A model generated the notes under the pieces. The model was given only the letters and a program-made list of their open reading frames with translations, was not told the DNA's origin and did no database searches. 64,000 bases of DNA. It comes from Nostoc cf. commune SO-36 (GTDB lineage Bacteria; Cyanobacteriota; Cyanobacteriia; Cyanobacteriales; Nostocaceae). Positions 8,615-17,425 of this stretch are shown here, one piece after another. The stretch lies in contig NZ_AP025733.1 of assembly GCF_023734775.1 (NCBI RefSeq), positions 124,001-188,000 on the forward strand, read 5' to 3'. Position 1 is the stretch's first letter, and every line of letters begins with the position of its first letter. The translations under genes were made by a program, and so were the position numbers.

Positions 8615-8828
8615 GGTTTTCTCCCAACAGTATTGAAGATTGTTCTTTAACAATCCGAGCGCTAATAGATTCAAAGTCCACTTGAAAAATGTTCATCTCA
8701 GTCTGCATTTCTCCAGTGTTGTAGCAATCTACGATGTGCTGTTTGATTGCGGATTGATTCAGCCCGTCAGGGATATTGATGTGCGCTTCGCTGGTGATTT
8801 TTTCAACCACTGTAACGATGACTCTCAT
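8607..8828 (-). CDS. Small hypothetical protein of the leftward operon
   Basis: 73 residues, starting MRVIVTVVEKITSEAHINI. It has a beta-strand-rich first third and an acidic helical remainder. It overlaps the next gene by 8 bases. No recognised domain. It was probably retained because it is part of the co-transcribed set from 11621 to 7531. Confidence 0.6.
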   Translation of the reverse strand: MRVIVTVVEKITSEAHINIPDGLNQSAIKQHIVDCYNTGEMQTEMNIFQVDFESISARIVKEQSSILLGENHD

Positions 8829-8894
8829 GGTTAATTCCTATCTAATTAATTGAGGATTCAGAAGTCAGAATAATTCTGAATCCTGTATGCTGAT

Positions 8895-9737
8895 TTACAC
8901 TGCTCCAGTCTTTGCTGCTTGCACCTGTTGCATCCATGCGTTAATTGCTGTTAATTCATCCGCACCACTAGCAACCGCATCAATAACTAGCTTTTGATAC
9001 AAAGATTCAGCTTCATTGGGATATTCACACTTGTCTGCTGCCCAAGCCAAACACATACTTTTGATTAGTTCATTAATCTGACTAATATCAAGTAAACTTG
9101 GACGGTCAACGTGTTGAAATTCCAACCACTCTTTGACCAAATCAAGTGGATAATTAAGCAAAGTACGGATATTTTTAACTCGCAAATCTTGAGGATGTAA
9201 TGCTTGAGGAACTACACTAAGTTTCGGCGGAGCCAGTGGTGGTTCTGAAACGGAGCTTGAAGTTCCACCTAAAAGACATTGAATATCACGGATGAGAGTT
9301 GCCCAATCCAAATCTCTACTCCATTCCCTGTAAATCTTGGTTTTGGTTGCAGCATCGTAAAGATTACAGAAAACCGTGTTTTCGTCGCCAGCATTTGCAA
9401 CAATAATCAGTGGCTTATCAAAATCTTGAACTAATGACGCAGCGAGAAGAAAGCTTTTAGCGAAGTTGGTTTCAACACCAGTTCTTATGATGTAAAGTTC
9501 ATCAGCACTGATAACAATATCCAGCTTCAAGTTATCTTTGCCTTTGAATTCCTTAGTTGTCAATCGCAGTTCTGACACATACCCAGTTAACCCCCTTTGG
9601 GGAACTGGAATTTTCTTATCCTGGCTGATATTGAACTTGTACCAAATGTAAGATTCTCCGTCTACTTCCCCCTGATTGACATATAAATAAATGGGGTCGG
9701 GAGGATTGCATAAACCTAGTTTGATTTCAGTAACCAT
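8895..9737 (-). CDS. Hypothetical protein of the leftward operon
   Basis: 280 residues. The N-terminal 150 residues are beta-rich with regular short strands (YLYVNQGEVDGESYIWYKFN, KLDIVISADELYIIRTG). A Pro-rich linker (VSEPPLAPPKLSVVPQALHP) follows, and then a helical C-terminal domain of about 85 residues ending in a WMQQVQAAK segment. The layout (compact beta domain, flexible linker, helical tail) would suit a nucleic-acid-binding accessory protein, but no family signature is visible. Its start overlaps the upstream gene by 11 bases. Confidence 0.65.
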   Translation of the reverse strand: MVTEIKLGLCNPPDPIYLYVNQGEVDGESYIWYKFNISQDKKIPVPQRGLTGYVSELRLTTKEFKGKDNLKLDIVISADELYIIRTGVETNFAKSFLLAASLVQDFDKPLIIVANAGDENTVFCNLYDAATKTKIYREWSRDLDWATLIRDIQCLLGGTSSSVSEPPLAPPKLSVVPQALHPQDLRVKNIRTLLNYPLDLVKEWLEFQHVDRPSLLDISQINELIKSMCLAWAADKCEYPNEAESLYQKLVIDAVASGADELTAINAWMQQVQAAKTGAV

Positions 9738-10107
9738 GTTTTACCTCTGCAAGTTGTGTTTTGTTATTGCCTTGCCAGTGTTTAAAAAAGTCGTGTAGCT
9801 CTTCAAAATTGGTGATAGCTGTCTCCCATAAGTAAGGAAACAATTTGCTTTCAACGTCTGTTTGGAGTTGTGAACAGATTATTAATCTGTCTTGTTGAGG
9901 CATGAGGACTATGCTGTATCTGCGGCGTTGGCTTTTATAACCGGAGTATTGATTGCGCTGGACAAATTCGTAATCATCGTATTCATCCATGTAATCTCTA
10001 GCTAGGGAATACAAATCAGCTGATGGTGTTAATACTCTAATTTCAGTAGAGAGAATAACAGGCTGACCATCAACAACTTCAACGATTTGGTTAATTTCAA
10101 ATTTCAT
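9727..10107 (-). CDS. Hypothetical protein of the leftward operon
   Basis: 126 residues from the ATG at 10105-10107; a TTG start at 10134 would add nine hydrophobic residues and is less likely. Contains a run of Tyr/Asp residues (YMDEYDDYEFVQRNQYSGYK) and a mixed alpha/beta pattern. It overlaps the following gene by 11 bases. No family is recognised. Confidence 0.6.
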   Translation of the reverse strand: MKFEINQIVEVVDGQPVILSTEIRVLTPSADLYSLARDYMDEYDDYEFVQRNQYSGYKSQRRRYSIVLMPQQDRLIICSQLQTDVESKLFPYLWETAITNFEELHDFFKHWQGNNKTQLAEVKHGY

Positions 10108-10134
10108 CAGCTTTAGTAACAGAATAAAGTGCAA

Positions 10135-10338
10135 TTAACTGAAGTAATCTTCAGCAATCTCTAGTAAAAAGCCGTATCCAGTGTTCTGTACTTGAACTAG
10201 TTTTTTATCGAGTAGATATTGGATGATAGTTTCCGAAAACTGAATGCGATGTAATGGAGCAGAACCGCCACTCCGACTTAGAGAGTGCAGTAATCTAGCA
10301 GAAGTACGTTCCACATAGTTGTCAACCGTCTTAATCAT
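10135..10338 (-). CDS. Small hypothetical protein, winged-helix-like
   Basis: 67 residues. The ATG at 10336-10338 is chosen over the GTG at 10347 because GGAGG lies eight bases before it. The sequence (LLHSLSRSGGSAPLHRIQFSETIIQYLLDKKLVQVQNTGYGFLLEI) has the helix-helix-wing rhythm of a small winged-helix DNA-binding protein, which is an inference from pattern only. It overlaps the upstream gene by 8 bases. Confidence 0.55.
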   Translation of the reverse strand: MIKTVDNYVERTSARLLHSLSRSGGSAPLHRIQFSETIIQYLLDKKLVQVQNTGYGFLLEIAEDYFS

Positions 10339-10657
10339 TGCTTGCACCTCCAGCGATGGCTGCTAACTGTTGTTGCCGAATTGCTATTTGCTGTTGATAA
10401 AACTCAATCTCTGCGCGTATCTGTGAGAATAATTCTTCTGGGGTAAGCGGCTGAATTTGATTCTCTTGCAAGTATGAAATTTCGTCAGAATTCTTATTAG
10501 GCATTAGCACATAACGCCAACCCTCATCAAATTGTTCAGCCAGTTCTGTACCAGAGGGATAGTAATAAAGCCCCAAGATTATGCCCTGTTGTGTGCGCTG
10601 CTCTAAATCAAAGCGAGGGTAGCCCCAGTGTTGGGGAATGGATATTGTAGGTTGCAT
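10331..10657 (-). CDS. Hypothetical protein of the leftward operon
   Basis: 108 residues. It starts MQPTISIPQHWGYPRFDLEQ and has a C-terminal Gln-rich helix (EIEFYQQQIAIRQQQLAAIAG). The ATG is clear. It overlaps the following gene. No known family. Confidence 0.6.
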   Translation of the reverse strand: MQPTISIPQHWGYPRFDLEQRTQQGIILGLYYYPSGTELAEQFDEGWRYVLMPNKNSDEISYLQENQIQPLTPEELFSQIRAEIEFYQQQIAIRQQQLAAIAGGASND

Positions 10658-10687
10658 TGTTGTGATAAGTAAATGAAGGGATGGATT

Positions 10688-10728
10688 AGGGCGATCGCTC
10701 CCGTCGTAGATGAAAGTGCGATCGCCCT
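10688..10728. terminator. HIP1-pair hairpin between operon genes
   Basis: AGGGCGATCGC (10688-10698) and GCGATCGCCCT (10718-10728) are perfect 11-base arms around a 19-base loop, just after the stop at 10738-10740 of the frameshifted gene. It may attenuate transcription. There is no U-run, so terminator function is uncertain. Confidence 0.4.
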
Positions 10729-10737
10729 TGTGTGTGA

Positions 10738-11621
10738 TTACGCCGTGACTAACTCCAAGTGCGGCTCATATTCCCGTAACCGTTCCCAGTCCTTAGAGGT
10801 CAATTCGTCAACTGGGTGGTCTAACAATTGCTCACATTCGGTTGCTTCAGCAGATAGCATCTGCTGTAGTTCCTCAGTGGGCGATATTGCAAGTATTCGT
10901 CAGATGCTTCAGTAGCCAACGATGTATCTACCATCAACAGCGAACGCACAGCATCCAACACAGAGTTAGAATACTGCTGCTGACCTTGTGAACCTAGAAT
11001 CACCCACCAGTTACTATTAGTGCAGCCAACTTGACCCAGCTTCACACCGTTGTGGTAAATCCCATCGTCAAGAATTTCAAAGCCGTAATTCTGGCACTCG
11101 TTGAAAATATGCGCCATGATTCGGTTTTCGGAGATGCAGGGTGTTTCTGGTTGAGTGGGGGCTGTTTCGTTAAGTGTGCTGTCTTGGTGATGCCATTGGA
11201 TGAAGCGATGGCATCTAGCCCAAGTGTTAGCGCGGAATTTCTCTACACTCTCCACCATGACTACCCAAGGCTGCGTTAGGTTATCGTCGTGGCTGATGCT
11301 GGCTATGAGTTGACTACCAGCGTAATATTCGTGATGGTCAAACGAGATTTCGACTATTGTGAGGGGTTCGGGAGCTATGGCTTGGGCTTGATCTGCGATA
11401 TAGTTGTCGAGTTCAGCTTGGGCGAGGGCTTGGTTGTCGGGGGCAGCAGGGGCGAGTTTCTGAATCTTGCTGACTTGGTAATCAGCGATCGCAGTAATCC
11501 AAGAATCTTTACAGCGTTTGTCGTTTACTTCGACTGTGCAGGCGATTTCGCTGTAGATTTGCTTGAGCCGGGCAATCGATTTTAGTTGCAGCTGTTGTTG
11601 GCTATAAGTCGGATATGTCAT
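10738..11621 (-). pseudogene. First gene of the leftward operon, frameshifted near its 3' end
   Basis: Reading from the ATG at 11619-11621 (good AAGGAG site) gives a 266-residue product ending at 10821 with an aberrant tail. A second frame picks up at about 10885 and continues EELQQMLSAEATECEQLL to a stop at 10738, giving a natural-looking acidic end (...EYEPHLELVTA). The shift lies between about 10875 and 10895. The protein contains Trp/His-rich central sequence (RCHRFIQWHHQ) and an Asn/Trp segment (GCTNSNWWVILGSQGQQQ). Family not recognised. A one-base sequencing error cannot be excluded; if so, it is an intact protein of about 293 residues. Confidence 0.65.
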
Positions 11622-11701
11622 GATTGTTAAACTCCTTGAAATTAGGATTAGAGAAGCGCTCTAGATTGGTAGTCGGGGGCGCTTTCTCTACATCTTTATA
11701 G

Positions 11702-11745
11702 TACACTACTAGTTTACAGTGTGTCAACTGTTAGTTAGTAGTGTA
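11702..11745. promoter_or_regulatory. Inverted-repeat operator in the divergent promoter region
   Basis: TACACTACTA (11702-11711) and TAGTAGTGTA (11736-11745) are perfect 10-base inverted copies. They lie between the leftward operon (start 11621) and the XRE regulator (start 11790), next to TATAAA-like (leftward) and TATAGT-like (rightward) -10 boxes. This is the usual position for autoregulation by the XRE protein. Confidence 0.6.
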
Positions 11746-11789
11746 TAGTAAAACTAATAGTTAACGCTTTACTCTAAGGAGGTGGTAGT

Positions 11790-12050
11790 GTGATTAGTGC
11801 AAAAATGCGAATAAGACAAGTCAAGGAAGTTGAAATTGAGGGGCTAGGGGAGCGGATTAAGCAAGCTCGATTAGATTCGAGTAAGTCTCTAGAGCAAATA
11901 TGTGATGAAGTTGGTTTGTCGCGCACTTACTGGTACGACATCGAAAAGGAAACTCTTAAAGGGGCGCTTTCAATTGAAAACCTTCGCAAAATCGAAGAAG
12001 TTTTGGGAGTTTCCTTTGGTGTAAATCTGGAGGAAGATTGTGATATTTAA
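11790..12050 (+). CDS. XRE-family transcriptional regulator
   Basis: 86 residues with a GTG start seven bases after AAGGAGG. Residues about 18-75 form a Cro/C1-type helix-turn-helix: GERIKQARLDSSKSLEQICDEVGLSRTYW, followed by the buried IENLRKIEEVLGVSF helices. The gene is divergent from the leftward operon, with a 10-base inverted repeat between them. It most likely represses its own promoter and the operon, as in prophages and plasmids. The partner or inducer is unknown. Confidence 0.85.
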   Translation: MISAKMRIRQVKEVEIEGLGERIKQARLDSSKSLEQICDEVGLSRTYWYDIEKETLKGALSIENLRKIEEVLGVSFGVNLEEDCDI

Positions 12051-12159
12051 TCATGCTACTGTCAATCCACAGGTTTTGTTGGTGAGTACTTTGGGAGAGA
12101 TTATCGCAACTAACTATCACACTTTGAGTAAATGCCACTGAACTGAAAGAGGTGGAAAC

Positions 12160-13125
12160 ATGAATAAACTACCACCTAAGCGCAAAAAAGCCACCTCTGT
12201 TACATCCAGGGACTCAGAGCCATCCGCTAGTTCTGCTGAGGATACCTTTGATCCAGAAAATCCTGCTACAGCAACGATTACGGTTACTGCTGCTGAAGTA
12301 GAGGAGTTGTCCGAAACGGAGGAGCGCGATCGCCTTCACTTAGAGCGCCGTGTAGAAAAAGCGTTTTTTGAGGCAGGTAAGGCACTGGCAGAATTGCGCG
12401 ATCGCCGACTTTACCGTTCGACGCATTCAACGTTTGAAGAGTATTGCAAGGATAGGTTTGGGTTTGAGCGTCGTCATCCTTACAGATTAATTGAAGCTGC
12501 TGGAGTTGTAGATAATTTAATCAAAATGTGTCCAAATTGGACACAAAATCAAATTGAAGATGATCCTGCGACAGTCTACTCCGATCAGCGACAAATCTTG
12601 CCTACCAGCGAGGGGCAAGTTCGACCAATGACAAAGCTCAAACCCGAAGAACAGCAAGAAGTGTGGCAACGGGCGGTAGAAGTTGCTGGCGGGAAAGTTC
12701 CCACTGGTAGAATCGTGAAAGATGTGGTGCAACGCATAATGGAACGCACCCAAGTACCGAACACTTACCACTTGGGCGAAGTGTGCCAAATCCTTGCCAA
12801 AGACAACCCGGAACTGAGGGGCAAGGGTGGGTGTTGGGGGATTGTCAGCGCAGTAAATGAGTTTAGTTGCACTGTGAGAATGTGGGATGGTGAGTACACT
12901 GTTGGGCTGAAGCACCTCAAATCTTACAATTACTTATCTGCCGAGTGTGAGCAGATGCGGGAGATATGCGATCGCATTAGTCGGGTGTATTCCGATTCGC
13001 TGGAGGAGACAGTCAAAAGTCTGTTGCAGTTGTTAGGTAAGGTGAATCGGGCTTATTTAACAGCTGTCGAAGAGAAATTGTTGAATGTACTAGAGTCTGA
13101 ATATAGGAGAGATATAACACCCTAA
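12160..13125 (+). CDS. Plasmid accessory protein, possibly DNA-binding
   Basis: 321 residues, ATG after AGAGGTGG. A disordered basic/Ser-rich N-terminus of about 45 residues is followed by ALAELRDRRLYRSTHSTFEE and YCKDRFGFERRHPYRLIEAA, a signature shared by many plasmid and phage proteins of unknown role with helix-turn-helix character. A basic/acidic linker and a small beta domain (GGCWGIVSAVNEFSCTVRMW) precede a C-terminal helical segment (SAECEQMREICDRIS, AYLTAVEEKLLNVLES). Two degenerate copies of that C-terminal segment lie downstream (13909-13998 and 15901-16115). It probably belongs to plasmid regulation or maintenance, by inference. Confidence 0.65.
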   Translation: MNKLPPKRKKATSVTSRDSEPSASSAEDTFDPENPATATITVTAAEVEELSETEERDRLHLERRVEKAFFEAGKALAELRDRRLYRSTHSTFEEYCKDRFGFERRHPYRLIEAAGVVDNLIKMCPNWTQNQIEDDPATVYSDQRQILPTSEGQVRPMTKLKPEEQQEVWQRAVEVAGGKVPTGRIVKDVVQRIMERTQVPNTYHLGEVCQILAKDNPELRGKGGCWGIVSAVNEFSCTVRMWDGEYTVGLKHLKSYNYLSAECEQMREICDRISRVYSDSLEETVKSLLQLLGKVNRAYLTAVEEKLLNVLESEYRRDITP

Positions 13126-13399
13126 ACAATTTTGGCAATTTGGCATTCAATGTTTTCGGGTTGCAGTTTCAATAGGGTTAGCAACACAACGGGACAGTGA
13201 AGAAGTTGTACGAGGGAAAAGATAAAACTTCCCGCTTCTTAACATCCAACTATGCCAGTTGTTTAATTGAGTGCTGTAGAACCCCTCTACATGATTCATA
13301 CAGCGCTCAACAGAGTTCAGTAAAGGCTCTACAACTGGCTAGAAATTAACAAAACTCAATAGAATCTCAGAGGATGTAGATAACTGGCATTTCTCTAAG

Positions 13400-13814
13400 A
13401 GCGATGCCTGCGGCGGGCTACGCCTACGCATCAGTAGGTTACGGAAAAACGAAAACTTGGAAGATGTGTGACTTGAAGAAGATTTTGGACACGTTGTCCA
13501 GCTTTACCTTCCAAAAAGGGATGTCCAAGTTTACGTTCCAAAAACATCCAAAAAATAGCATAAAGGAAAACTAAACGGCTCAAACTCTATGCCTGTATGC
13601 AAAATAAAGGTTTTGGTAATAGCGATGGTTATGGCAGAAAGCGATGCCTTCGGCGGCAAGCTACGCAAAGTTTGTGATAAATTTACTAGTTAAGGAAAAA
13701 GTTGGCATTTGAGTACTATTTATCTGAATTTGCCTCCATGTTCTTGTTCCATTTCTGTTATTATGTCCATTTTCTTTTTCCAAACTTGCGTAGCTTGCCG
13801 CCGAAGGCATCGCT
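13400..13814. repeat. Cluster of three dispersed repeats (two in inverted pair)
   Basis: Copies at 13400-13429 (forward, longest form), 13640-13666 (forward) and 13788-13814 (reverse). The last two are identical inverted copies of AGCGATGCCTTCGGCGGC with an AAGCTACGC end. The stretch 13126-13857 has no gene. Confidence 0.8.
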
Positions 13815-13906
13815 TGATTAATACCTTAACGAAGTTATAGATATTTCAGCTTCCAACTTGTCCAACTTCTCTTTCCAAAACTTGTCCACAATCTTCTTCA
13901 AGTCAC
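13468..13906. repeat. Inverted copies plus iterated TGTCCA-TTCCAAAA units
   Basis: 13468-13493 and 13881-13906 are inverted copies (24 of 26 identical; core GTGACTTGAAGAAGAT). Three direct units share TGTCCA then, 7-10 bases later, TTCCAAAA at 13495-13517, 13522-13544 and 13859-13880. These look like decayed gene DNA or protein-binding iterons; no function can be assigned. Confidence 0.5.
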
Positions 13907-13908
13907 AA

Positions 13909-13998
13909 GATGCCCCAAGTGCTATGTTGAAGTACCTGCGGGAGTTGAAGCGACCGTATTTGACAGCGTTTGAGGAAGAGCTTTTGAATTTTCTTTTT
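13909..13998 (+). pseudogene. Degenerate copy of the 3' end of the gene at 12160
   Basis: Translates as DAPSAMLKYLRELKRPYLTA followed by FEEELLNFLF, which parallels the tail of the 321-residue protein (VKSLLQLLGKVNRAYLTAVE) and the second copy at 15901-16115. There is no start codon or upstream domain, so it is a fragment left by duplication and decay. Confidence 0.6.
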
Positions 13999-14112
13999 AT
14001 AAGTGATCATATTCCCTGCCTCAACTGGGGCGTGAGACTACGTTGGGCGGGTACGACGGGAATACTCTGTTACTTCATCAGGGAGTAATGGAATGGGATT
14101 ACACTTTTTTGC

Positions 14113-14144
14113 TTTTGCGTATTCAAATATTTGAATACGCAAAA
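14113..14144. repeat. Perfect 32-bp palindrome after the PhoD pseudogene
   Basis: TTTTGCGTATTCAAAT followed directly by its exact complement. It lies 10 bases beyond the stop of the leftward PhoD remnant. It lacks a trailing U-run on either strand, so it is either a non-standard terminator or a protein-binding or insertion footprint. Confidence 0.6.
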
Positions 14145-14153
14145 ACTTAAATA

Positions 14154-15746
14154 CTAGCCTAATTTGGCACCTGGATGACTATTCTCAACAACAAAGGAAG
14201 CAAAGGTGTATACAGGGGCATCTGGACGACTTACAGTTGTAACAATACGCAGGTCAGCCTGCCAACGTTCATAGTTAAGGTTGACTCGGAAGTAGCCTCG
14301 GCGATCGCCATCAAAGAACTTAATGTGTGGGTTTTCTGGAATCTTCGGGCCGTAGTAGGGGCCGTAGACATTGGCATCACCATTGCTAGTAATCGAAGGA
14401 GTCACAAACTCTGTAGCCACAGTTGGAGAGTTAAAAGCCTTAAAGTCCAGCTTGAGGTCATTGACAAATGTAGAATGCCAATCCCCAGTAATCACCACTG
14501 GGTTAGAAATCGGGCGGCTGGCGATGTGGCTTAAAACACGATTACGTGCGAGTGGATACCCATCCCATGAGTCGTTCCAGAAGATTCGCCTGGCCCAATT
14601 TTATGATCTAGCTCTGCCATCAGCACTTGTTGAGCAAGTATGTTCCAACGTGCTTGAGAACGATCAAGACCATCCAGCAGCCAGCGCTCCTGCTGAGAAC
14701 CAAGCATGGTTTTAAATGGATCTAGTGCTGCTGGGCAACGGGGTGTTTCACCGTCACCGCATGGCTGGTCGCTACGGTACTGGCGGCTATCAAGTACGCT
14801 AAACTCCGCCAGATTACCAAAAGTCAGCCGACGGTAAATCAGCATATCTGGCCCCTGTGGTAGGGAAAATTCCCGCAGTGGCTGATGCTCATAATAAGCC
14901 TGATAAGCAGCAGCACGCCTTTCGAGAAACTTTTTGACCGCGATCGTTGTTTTCCGAAATGTCATCGGTATAGTCATTTTCAACTTCGTGGTCGTCCCAG
15001 GTGACTGTAAAGGGAAACAAGGCGTGAGCTTTTTGTAAATCCGGGTCAGTTTTATATAGAGCATATCGAAGGCGGTATTGCTCAAGGGTATTCGTTTCTT
15101 TTCTAAACTCTTCAGGTAAAGAAACGTTGCGTACACCACCTGTGGCAGGGATGCCGTATTCGTAAATATAATCACCCAAGTGAAAAACCAAATCTAAATC
15201 TTCTTCAGCTAGGCGACGATAAGCAGAATAGAAACCATCCTCCCATTTTTGGCAAGTAACAAAGGCAAAGTTGAGCTGATTCAACCTAGTGCCAATCGCT
15301 GGAGCAGTACGGGTACGACCAATGGCACTCTCTTCATTACCCACTTTAAACTGATACCAATACCAACGGTTAGACTCTAAACCACGTACATTCACATGAA
15401 CAGAATGCGCTAATTCGGGAGTTGCTAATGTCACGCCCCGTAGCACAACTTGTCTCATGTTTTCATCCAAAGCAATTTGCCATCGTACTGGCACATTCAC
15501 CTGTGGCATACCGCCACCATTTAAGGGATCTGGAGCCAGCCGCGTCCATAGCACTACACTATCTGGTAAAGGATCGCCAGAAGCAACACCCAGGCTGAAG
15601 GGATAAGCAGAGAATCTTGACAGTGCAACAACTTTATGAGTCCAAAGACTAGCAATAGCGCTTGCGGTCAATGTGCCGGCACCGAGCAGAAAGCGTCGCC
15701 GCTTTGCTGTAGTGGATAGCAAGCCCTGGAAATGTACACGCTCCAT
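14154..15746 (-). pseudogene. phoD: PhoD-type alkaline phosphatase/phosphodiesterase with two frameshifts
   Basis: Three consecutive leftward frames give one PhoD protein. The first (about 14940-15746) has a Tat signal (KRRRFLLGAGTLTASAIA), then GVASGDPLPDSVVLWTRL, LGDYIYEYG and TWDDHEVENDY metal-site motifs. The second (about 14590-14935) continues KKFLERRAAAYQAYYEHQPL to LDGLDRSQARWNILAQQVLM. The third (14154 to about 14590) has FWNDSWDGYP, ITGDWHSTF and ends HPGAKLG. Breaks lie near 14935-14945 (by an A5 run) and 14575-14600. An intact enzyme would be exported by Tat and release phosphate from phosphoesters under phosphate limitation. Either it is a decayed gene or two sequencing errors hide an intact one. 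Confidence 0.85.
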
Positions 15747-15900
15747 AAAAGTCCTTGTTGAGATTTCTACAATAAAAGGGAATAAAAAACCTAAATAATA
15801 ACCATCTAGTTATTAACAAGATTAATTACCAAATCGGGTTTAATTAGGGCTTAAGAAGTTATTAATATTGCAATAATTTATTCACAATCAGTCTTACGAA

Positions 15901-16115
15901 TACTTGCCTGAAGAATGTGAGCAGATGCAGTCCTTGAGCGATGCCTGCGGCAGGCTATTCGGTGTCGTATTAGTAGGTTGCGGGACAGTGGCAAGCTAGA
16001 AGCGCCAGCAGAGGCAGTTTTGAAGTGTTTAGGAGAGTTGAAGCGCTCCTATTTGACCCAGTTTGAAGAAGAGCTTTTGAGTTTCATTGAACAGAAATGC
16101 CAAGTTGAGGATTAG
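15901..16115 (+). pseudogene. Second degenerate copy of the 3' end of the gene at 12160
   Basis: Begins YLPEECEQMQ, parallel to YLSAECEQMR in the intact protein, then runs into a dispersed repeat (from 15937) and an in-frame stop. After a frame change it continues EAPAEAVLKCLGELKRSYLT and QFEEELLSFIEQKCQVED. Two copies of the same tail beside the parent gene point to repeated duplication or recombination. Confidence 0.6.
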
Positions 16116-16515
16116 TCGAGACGAGCTTTCCTGTTCAAAATACTGCTTCTTCCAAGACATCGGATACCCAAAACAGATACATCAAATAAACCCGGCGCTG
16201 TATTCAAATGCTTATCTAGTAAGCTTTTGGGTACATCAAAAGTTGATTGATGTACGACTAAATAGCGGTAGCAATGAGCGAAAAATTTTGCTGTTTTATT
16301 TTTCACAAGTCGCTGTTGCAAAACGGGCGGTGTACGATGCCTGCGGTGTTCTCGTTGCCATCGCGGTTGTTGCCCCTAGTGTCAGCCATGCTATATCTAC
16401 CCCTAGTCGCTACTCACTAGTCGCTACCTTACTAGTCACTGCACCATCGGGGATGGTCAATGTATCTAGCTTTATGAGTGTGCTATTCGAATTTACTTAA
16501 TTTAGTCTTTCTTTT
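16116..16515. other. Gene-less stretch
   Basis: Frames of 69 codons (leftward, 16112-16321) and 137 codons (rightward, 16087-16500) overlap here, but neither has a ribosome site or recognisable sequence. A short dispersed-repeat-like piece (GATGCCTGCGGTG) lies near 16338. No supported gene. Confidence 0.4.
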
Positions 16516-16992
16516 CTAGCTAATGAATGTCAAATCAATGATACTATCAACTTGGTTATCTCCAGGTATAAATGGTAAAACTGAGGTAATTTCCTCAATC
16601 CCCTTTGCTCCTTTAAAAGTCCCAGTGCCATTGACAATTCCAAAATTTAGGACATCAGGACGTTCAGTCTGATTAAATGTACCAAGTGTGTATAATTTAC
16701 TGCCATCCTCAAATTCAATCGTTTCCTGAATTATCGAAATGATATCGCCGTTTGCTCCCTGTACGTATCGTTCAGTAGCGTTTTTCGTTGCCACGATTTC
16801 ATCTGTATTAGGGTCGATCAATTTCGTTTCAAACGTCTGGACATCCCCAGCACTAAGTCCTGGTTGTCCTCTATCAATCCTTTGGAAATTATTCGTTACT
16901 ATTTCCTCTAATTTTAAAGAGGTAATATCTCCAACTAACGGCTCGAAAGAGGTAATGTAACCAAGTAATGCATCATATATAGTTGCAGCCAC
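16516..16992 (-). CDS. Allene oxide cyclase/dirigent-like barrel protein
   Basis: 158 residues, GTG start six bases after GGAGGAG. The C-terminal half has ETIEFEDGSKLYTLGTFNQT and FGIVNGTGTFKGAKGIEE. The GTGxFKGAKG turn is characteristic of the eight-stranded barrel shared by allene oxide cyclases and dirigent proteins. These enzymes act on fatty-acid epoxides or guide phenoxy-radical coupling; bacterial members are poorly known. No signal peptide is seen. Its presence on the same replicon as a lipoxygenase is suggestive of oxylipin metabolism, but the two genes are 12 kb apart and not co-transcribed. The family assignment is tentative. Confidence 0.5.
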   Translation of the reverse strand: MAATIYDALLGYITSFEPLVGDITSLKLEEIVTNNFQRIDRGQPGLSAGDVQTFETKLIDPNTDEIVATKNATERYVQGANGDIISIIQETIEFEDGSKLYTLGTFNQTERPDVLNFGIVNGTGTFKGAKGIEEITSVLPFIPGDNQVDSIIDLTFIS

Positions 16993-17425
16993 TACCTTAC
17001 TCCTCCTATGCTCTCCTACATAAATATTATTAAACTTGAGTTACGATTTGGCGGATATTAAATTGTTTTAATAATTCAATACCTTCGCCAATTTACGAGG
17101 GTGAGATGATGATGCTTTAACCATTAACTCCCATTTCTCTGATGCTTGGCAAAAACAATCAGTCCTAAAAATTCCTTTAAGGTTTCCCACAAGGTTTTTT
17201 TTCGTATTGACGGCAGGATAAGGGTTTCAGATTTAAAACTACCTTTCCATCAAAACGCTTATGTATGCTTAATTTTGCCAGTTTTGCCGAAATTGATCTA
17301 GGCTCTTATTTTGGCAAAGGTATTGTAAAGCGCTATTTATTTAATTCGTAATACTTAGGCTTACCTCGACCCCGCTCGGCACAAATCGGTCAGTACAAGT
17401 TCGTAATTTGTAATTTTTGGGTTTC
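16993..17425. other. Gene-less stretch before hen1
   Basis: AT-rich with no frame of interest. A TTGGCA box near 17315 with TATTGT further down could be the hen1-pnkp promoter, but this is weak. Confidence 0.3.

Noticed and set aside
16087..16500. 137-codon rightward frame and an overlapping 69-codon leftward frame
   Set aside because: The first overlaps the degenerate tail copy and a repeat; neither has a start signal or recognised sequence.
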